In this document: piece by piece, positions 45,372 to 49,639 of the stretch
Numbering within the stretch: the stretch's first letter is position 1
How the letters are laid out: each line of letters starts with the position of its first letter
NCBI GenBank assembly: GCA_964452915.1
Contig: CAYVNW010000020.1
Coordinates: forward strand, 1-49,639
Origin: Colivivens sp964452915
GTDB taxonomy: Bacteria > Bacteroidota > Bacteroidia > Bacteroidales > Bacteroidaceae
DNA: 49,639 nucleotides
Direction of reading: 5' to 3'
The notes under the pieces: model-generated
The model's database searches: none
What the model was told of the DNA's origin: nothing
The model's input: only the letters and a program-made list of their open reading frames with translations
Position numbers and translations under genes: made by a program

Positions 45372-46220
45372 ATGAAACATGAGATTAGTTTTACAAAAAT
45401 GCATGGTGCGGGTAATGATTACATTTATGTATATCTTCCCGACAATCCTATCATGAATCCTGAGAAATTTGCTGTCGAATGGAGCCGTTATCATTTTGGT
45501 ATAGGTTCAGATGGGCTTATTCTTATTGATAAGTCTGATAAGTCTGATTTTTCAATGCGTATATTCAATAATGACGGTTCAGAGGCTATGATGTGTGGCA
45601 ATGGTGTGCGCTGCGTGGGGAAATTTGTTCGTGACCATCATCTGACAGATAAGGAGGTTGTATCTGTTGATACGCTTTCAGGTATAAAAGAAATACGACT
45701 CTTCGAGCAAGATGGTGAAGTCGTAGGTGGCACTGTCGACATGGGTGAACCTTCGTTTGAGAATAGAAAGCAACTTGCAAATGACACCGGACGGATGATT
45801 AATGGTGTTATTAGTGTAGATGGTAAGGAATACAAAGGCACATACGTTTGCATGGGCAACCCGCATTTTGTGATTTTTGTCGATGATATTAATAAGGTAA
45901 GACTTGAGGATGTAGGTCCGTTATTTGAGCATCATACATTGTTCCCTGAACGGTGCAACATTGAATTTGCTCAGCTTATCGCACCCGACACTCTCCGTAC
46001 ACGGGTATGGGAACGTGGTTCCGGAATTACACTTGCATGCGGAACAGGAGCATGCGCCACTGCTGCGGCAGCATGCCTCACGAATGTTTGCTCCAATCAA
46101 TCCGACATATTAATGGATGGCGGCAGACTTCATATTGAATGGAATAAACAGACAAACCACATATTCCTTACCGGACCGGCGGTTCGGGTGTTTGATGGTA
46201 CCGTTTTGATAAATGACTGA
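45372..46220 (+). CDS. dapF: Diaminopimelate epimerase DapF
   Basis: It converts LL- to meso-diaminopimelate for lysine and peptidoglycan. The open frame reaches back to 45309, but the ATG at 45372 gives the family start MKHEISFTKMHGAGNDYIYV (282 residues) and lies after the terminator. The catalytic cysteines are in MMCGNGVRCVGKF (about 75-87) and TLACGTGACATAAA (about 218-231), with FNNDGSEA before the first. No aminotransferase partner gene is adjacent. Confidence 0.96.
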   Translation: MKHEISFTKMHGAGNDYIYVYLPDNPIMNPEKFAVEWSRYHFGIGSDGLILIDKSDKSDFSMRIFNNDGSEAMMCGNGVRCVGKFVRDHHLTDKEVVSVDTLSGIKEIRLFEQDGEVVGGTVDMGEPSFENRKQLANDTGRMINGVISVDGKEYKGTYVCMGNPHFVIFVDDINKVRLEDVGPLFEHHTLFPERCNIEFAQLIAPDTLRTRVWERGSGITLACGTGACATAAAACLTNVCSNQSDILMDGGRLHIEWNKQTNHIFLTGPAVRVFDGTVLIND

Positions 46221-46234
46221 TATCCTCCACGTCT

Positions 46235-47854
46235 TTATCGTTCCCGTCGTTCAATGAATTGTTTCATTTCGTAACGGTCGCCGGTGTCCTTACCTATCTG
46301 GTCATAGAAGGATTGGCGGTATCCGGGGTAAGTGATTCTTCCATTCTCATTTATCACTTGGTCATTGTGCTTAACGATGATTAATCGTGCCAGTTCGTCC
46401 CATTTGGTCATCATCAGTTTTGCATATTCAGCAGTCTTATTATTGATATATGTTAGCTGTTTATCCGTTGTGAGGGTGGGGTAGGTAACCTCATCGGTCT
46501 TTATTCGGGTTTCGTAGTAATCTTCCAGTTCATTTTGAACTTTCCTCAAGTCGGGTATGATCACACTATAACGTGGGTAAATCATGTTTGCCACAAAATT
46601 GTTTAGCCAAAATGCGCTCTTTGTAGAGAATTCATTGTAGTTGTTATTCTCTCTTTTAAATGGATCCGGTACTTGGGTTGTACCGCAGTATACCGGTACG
46701 TATGCCACCATATTTGCATCATCGCAATTATAGTGCATAACTCCTCCTATGGCGTCAGGGAGCCAGTTGCGTAGTTGGGCAACAAGTGTGAAAGCTGATT
46801 TTTGTGTGGCTATCGGACGTTCCACGAAGTAATGTTTGCCTTCTGATTGGTATGTCATTGGCATCGGACGTATGGGCATTCCCCAAGGCCCTGCACTCAT
46901 GTCGGCTGTCATGTCGAATGGTGTTCCTTCGTAATGGTCGCGCATATCGTTGATCACGTCTCTGACGGATAGCGGCTTGTCAGGTTTGATGTACAGCGGC
47001 AGATGGTCGTACTGTGTGAACTCTCCATTGAGATATGGCAGGTATTTGTCCATCTCTGCCTTGTCCGTGTGGTGACGGAAGAAACTGTAAACACGCGTAT
47101 CTGCATATCGCACGTTCTCAAAGTCAATAGGGCAGTAGGCATCACGAAAACTAAAGTCCTTGTCTTTCCCTTTATAATATCCTTTTTCTCTTGCAAATGA
47201 TATGACGTCTTTGCTGTACATGCAGTTTTCTTTGTCGTTCAGCGGAAACTGCCGGATACGGCTTAAATTGGCATGTGCACAAATCGCATCGTCTGGTATT
47301 CTTATAGCTACCCACACAGCTCCCTTCTTTTCAGGCCCCTTTCCAATGATTTCCATAATCCATGCCTCGTTTTTATCGCAAATGGTGATTGTCTCACCCG
47401 ATGAATTATAACCGTATTGTTGTACCAGACTTGTCATTACTTTAATCGCCTCTCGTGCGGTTGATGCCCGTTGGAGACCCAGCTTTATCATTGTGTCGTA
47501 ATCAAGTAAGCCGTCTTCATTTACAAGCTCAAGCCGCCCGTCGAAGGTGGTTTCCACAATGCAGACTTGTTTCTCGTTGATGTGGCCAATCACGTTGTAT
47601 GTCTCCAGTGCCTGCGCCACCGTCCCTCTGACTTTGCCGGAAAACCAGTCTTTTATTTCAATTATTTCTCCTTCCTTATGTTTGCCACCCTGAATATACG
47701 TCAGTGAGCCGGCAAAACCATATCCGTCACAGTTGTATGTACAGATGACAGAGCCGTCGGCTGATGCGTTTTTACCGACAATCAAGTTTGTGCATGCATT
47801 GGCACTGCCTGCCATGAATGTTATTGCGATTATTGATGCTATAATTTTATTCAT
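46235..47854 (-). CDS. Secreted C69-family dipeptidase (PepD-like)
   Basis: It is predicted to cleave dipeptides or short peptides in the periplasm or outside. The 539-residue protein has a signal peptide ending ANA at residue 20, and Cys21 then becomes the N-terminal nucleophile, as in C69 Ntn-hydrolases (ACTNLIVGKNASADGS). Other family segments are RGTVAQALETYNVIGHINEKQVCIVETTFDGR, GETITICDKNEAWIMEIIGKGPEKKGAVWVA and IPDDAICAHANLSRI. The precursor needs only signal peptide cleavage for activation. It lies 33 bases downstream of the CapA-like gene on the same strand. Confidence 0.93.
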   Translation of the reverse strand: MNKIIASIIAITFMAGSANACTNLIVGKNASADGSVICTYNCDGYGFAGSLTYIQGGKHKEGEIIEIKDWFSGKVRGTVAQALETYNVIGHINEKQVCIVETTFDGRLELVNEDGLLDYDTMIKLGLQRASTAREAIKVMTSLVQQYGYNSSGETITICDKNEAWIMEIIGKGPEKKGAVWVAIRIPDDAICAHANLSRIRQFPLNDKENCMYSKDVISFAREKGYYKGKDKDFSFRDAYCPIDFENVRYADTRVYSFFRHHTDKAEMDKYLPYLNGEFTQYDHLPLYIKPDKPLSVRDVINDMRDHYEGTPFDMTADMSAGPWGMPIRPMPMTYQSEGKHYFVERPIATQKSAFTLVAQLRNWLPDAIGGVMHYNCDDANMVAYVPVYCGTTQVPDPFKRENNNYNEFSTKSAFWLNNFVANMIYPRYSVIIPDLRKVQNELEDYYETRIKTDEVTYPTLTTDKQLTYINNKTAEYAKLMMTKWDELARLIIVKHNDQVINENGRITYPGYRQSFYDQIGKDTGDRYEMKQFIERRER

Positions 47855-47887
47855 CTTTTTAGTTATTATATTCTTATTACTACAGTC

Positions 47888-49042
47888 TTAGTCTGCGAAA
47901 GCAGAAATATCAAAGGTCATAATTTCACGTATATTTTTGTTATTCTTTTCAAAGAATGGCCTTATTGAGTTGACGAACGAGTCCCTTAGCCGTATTTCGG
48001 CCGGATTTATAAGTGAGTCTGGCGTGCTGACAGGATATACTCTGTGCTGTTTATGTCCCGACATGGCAGGACGCGTTACGAAGTATAGTGAGTAGTGGCA
48101 GTCCGACATTCTTGTTGTGCTGTCTTTTTCTAATGTCATCTTTACCAGCATTCCGCCATAAGTATATGGAGTTGATTGGTTCGACACAAAGTTGCCTAAG
48201 GAATATGCCACTACATGTTTGTTCCCATAATCGTCTTCGCGTATTTCTATTGGTTCAGGAACATGTGGGTGTCCGCCAATTACGTGCGTCACTCCTTTGC
48301 GTATTAGCCAGTCTGCCAATAATTCCTGACTTTTCACCGGATTGATTGTATATTCCACACCCCAGTGCATGAATGCGATAATGGCATCGGGATTCATTCG
48401 TTTCGCTTCCGATATATCGGCGGCTATTTGTACCGTATCTATTATGTTTACTACATCGGGCGGTGGAATAGGAATGCCATTCGTTCCGTATGTGTAATTT
48501 AATAATACTATTTTGAATCCGTTCTTTTCAAGTAGGAAGGGGTATTGCCGTTCTCTGGCAATTGAGTCTGTATAGGTCCCGAGATGCTGCACCTTCATCG
48601 AGTCCATCATTTCAATTGTTCGTTCGATGCCTTTTCTGCCTTTATCACATGTGTGGTTATTTGCAGTTAGGAATACATCAAATCCGGCTGCTTTGCAATC
48701 GCGCAACAGTTCGTCAGGACAAGAGAAAGTAGGATAGCCTGTATAGGGCGGTCCGGCAAGAGTGGTTTCAAAGTTAGCCACAGAAATGTCCGCGTCTGAT
48801 ATCTCGCTGCTTATGAAACGAAAACATTCTGTATAGTCGTATGTACCATCGGCTTGTAGCGCTCCACGAATTTGTGGTGCATGCTGCATGATGTCTCCGG
48901 CAAAAAGTAATGTTATTTGTGCAGGCAGAGAGTCTGTGTCTTTTTTAAGAGTGTCATTTGTTTCCTGTTTTTGTGAAGTGGCTTCACACGATTGCATGGC
49001 AATCACAGAAAGAACTGAAAATATTGCAATAAGTCGTTCCAT
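47888..49042 (-). CDS. CapA-family lipoprotein (metallophosphatase fold)
   Basis: The CapA/PgsA family is named for poly-gamma-glutamate capsule synthesis, but many members have unknown roles in the envelope. The 384-residue protein has a short lipoprotein signal ending near Cys19 (MQSC). The calcineurin-like metallophosphatase fold is shown by LLFAGDIMQHAPQIRGAL, ANFETTLAG, TANNHTCDKGRKGI, AFMHWGVEYT and GGHPHVPEPIEI, which supply the metal-binding Asp, Asn and His residues. No capBC genes are adjacent, so a capsule role is not supported. It may share a transcript with the C69 dipeptidase. Confidence 0.87.
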   Translation of the reverse strand: MERLIAIFSVLSVIAMQSCEATSQKQETNDTLKKDTDSLPAQITLLFAGDIMQHAPQIRGALQADGTYDYTECFRFISSEISDADISVANFETTLAGPPYTGYPTFSCPDELLRDCKAAGFDVFLTANNHTCDKGRKGIERTIEMMDSMKVQHLGTYTDSIARERQYPFLLEKNGFKIVLLNYTYGTNGIPIPPPDVVNIIDTVQIAADISEAKRMNPDAIIAFMHWGVEYTINPVKSQELLADWLIRKGVTHVIGGHPHVPEPIEIREDDYGNKHVVAYSLGNFVSNQSTPYTYGGMLVKMTLEKDSTTRMSDCHYSLYFVTRPAMSGHKQHRVYPVSTPDSLINPAEIRLRDSFVNSIRPFFEKNNKNIREIMTFDISAFAD

Positions 49043-49105
49043 GGTCTCTGCTATATAGGTATATCGGTTTTGTTAATTGTAATGCAATTCTTGTTACTGC
49101 CTGAA

Positions 49106-49180
49106 TTACTGATCGTAGTCACGTATATGCCTACGGTATTTACGTAATTTATTATGAATTCTCTTCTTTTCATGTAACAT
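49106..49180 (-). CDS. Possible 24-residue basic small protein
   Basis: A short frame from ATG 49180 to TAA 49106 encodes a very basic peptide (ending YRRHIRDYDQ, rich in Lys, Arg and His). It is kept as a candidate because a TAATTTTG promoter-like element ends 14 bases upstream. I do not recognise the sequence, and a chance frame is quite possible. Confidence 0.3.
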   Translation of the reverse strand: MLHEKKRIHNKLRKYRRHIRDYDQ

Positions 49181-49194
49181 GATGTAATCCAATG

Positions 49195-49202
49195 GCAAAA
49201 TT
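49195..49202 (-). promoter_or_regulatory. -7-like element near the right end
   Basis: TAATTTTG on the minus strand fits TAnnTTTG. It could drive the small frame at 49106-49180, or the CapA/C69 pair with a leader of about 145 bases. Confidence 0.4.
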
Positions 49203-49299
49203 ACAACTTTTGTTTGAAATAGCAAGAATATCTTGTTTGTTTTATTAGTGTTATCCAAGCGATGTCTCGTGCAGGGTGCCACATTGATGCACATTGTCA

Positions 49300-49639
49300 T
49301 CCCTTATTAGCCCAGTGGGCTAACCGCTCTTCCCACCATCCCAATTGCGGTGACCGTGCCTTGTGCCGGTCATCCTCTGTCATGCCGTAGGCTGACTGAG
49401 GGCCTCCACTGCATGACCCACTCCCATGACCCAGGCAGGGTCACCGCTTGACACACTTGAAGCATAGCAATAAGTGTTCAGTATAAAGTCAATTAGTACA
49501 ACATTCCATGCATTCATTTTCTAAAATAATGAACAAAGGCACATCGGCAAAGAAATATTTTGATTCTTCGCTAATTTTGTTATGTATCAATGATTTCGGC
49601 TGTCTATAAGATGAACTTCTCTTAGTAAGAGAGGGTCAC
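49300..49639. other. Gene-poor right end with GC-rich palindromes
   Basis: No supported gene is seen. Three odd-length palindromes have a central G: TTAGCCCA-G-TGGGCTAA (49307-49323), CGGT-G-ACCG (49348-49356) and TCTCTTA-G-TAAGAGA (49618-49632). A hairpin TGACCC-AGGCA-GGGTCA lies at 49427-49443. The heptamer GGGTCAC occurs at 49438-49444 and as the last seven bases. The block 49300-49450 is clearly more GC-rich than its surroundings. Confidence 0.5.

Noticed and set aside
49300..49450. tRNA or rRNA fragment in the GC-rich block
   Set aside because: No T-loop GTTCRA box, anticodon stem pattern or familiar rRNA segment is seen.

Overview
This window looks like a chromosomal segment of a Bacteroidales bacterium, most probably in or near Prevotellaceae. 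Supporting signs are promoters of the Bacteroidetes type (-7 element TAnnTTTG, sometimes with TTTG about 19 bases upstream), a BtuG-type surface lipoprotein with an acidic tract after its lipid-anchored cysteine, secreted DUF4836, GH2, GH27 and GH51 proteins, a Na+-pumping methylmalonyl-CoA decarboxylase, and the lon-tgt-lptG-coaX envelope cluster. I saw no tRNA, rRNA, CRISPR array, insertion sequence or phage gene.

Layout. 1-3138: mnmE, then divergently a secreted GH27 alpha-galactosidase. 3183-8817: vitamin B12 acquisition. A cobalamin riboswitch precedes btuB, a BtuG-like beta-propeller lipoprotein and a BtuF-like binding lipoprotein on the minus strand; a BtuC-like permease converges on them from the plus strand, and no adjacent ATPase gene is present. 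9187-9849: an alpha/beta-hydrolase gene broken by two in-frame stops. 9894-15974: a P-loop/CYTH fusion protein, a GH2 beta-galactosidase-like enzyme and a GH51 arabinofuranosidase. 16187-27688: a minus-strand envelope and housekeeping cluster (PpiD-like chaperone, LptC, TPR protein, outer-membrane barrel, CoaX, LptF/LptG permease, Tgt, Lon).

28048-30523: a hexapeptide acetyltransferase and a convergent SLC13 transporter with RCK-like domains. 30689-36181: a tightly packed unit of a DUF4836 lipoprotein, an ABC ATPase with unusual motifs, an FtsX/MacB-like permease, an AmgK-like sugar kinase fused to a RapZ C-terminal domain, and a MurU-like nucleotidyltransferase. This is the most interesting part of the window: it suggests an envelope ABC system coupled to cell-wall sugar salvage, with a possible amino-sugar sensing domain built into the kinase. 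36355-40672: hisG-hisD-hisC-hisB with a leader hairpin. 40846-45265: methylmalonyl-CoA epimerase and the four decarboxylase subunits, the biotin carrier having two biotinyl domains in tandem. 45372-49042: dapF, then a C69 dipeptidase and a CapA-family lipoprotein on the minus strand. The right end (49043-49639) has no convincing long gene but holds several odd-length palindromes.

How it fits together. B12 captured by BtuB/BtuG would serve methylmalonyl-CoA mutase (not in the window), whose product is handled by the epimerase and the Na+ pump on the way to propionate. The glycosidases point to galactose- and arabinose-containing plant polysaccharides. The Lpt proteins, chaperone, barrel, CoaX and AmgK/MurU genes serve envelope building and recycling. 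Several starts were moved from the longest possible frame to an internal ATG where overlaps, promoter position or family N-termini favoured it.
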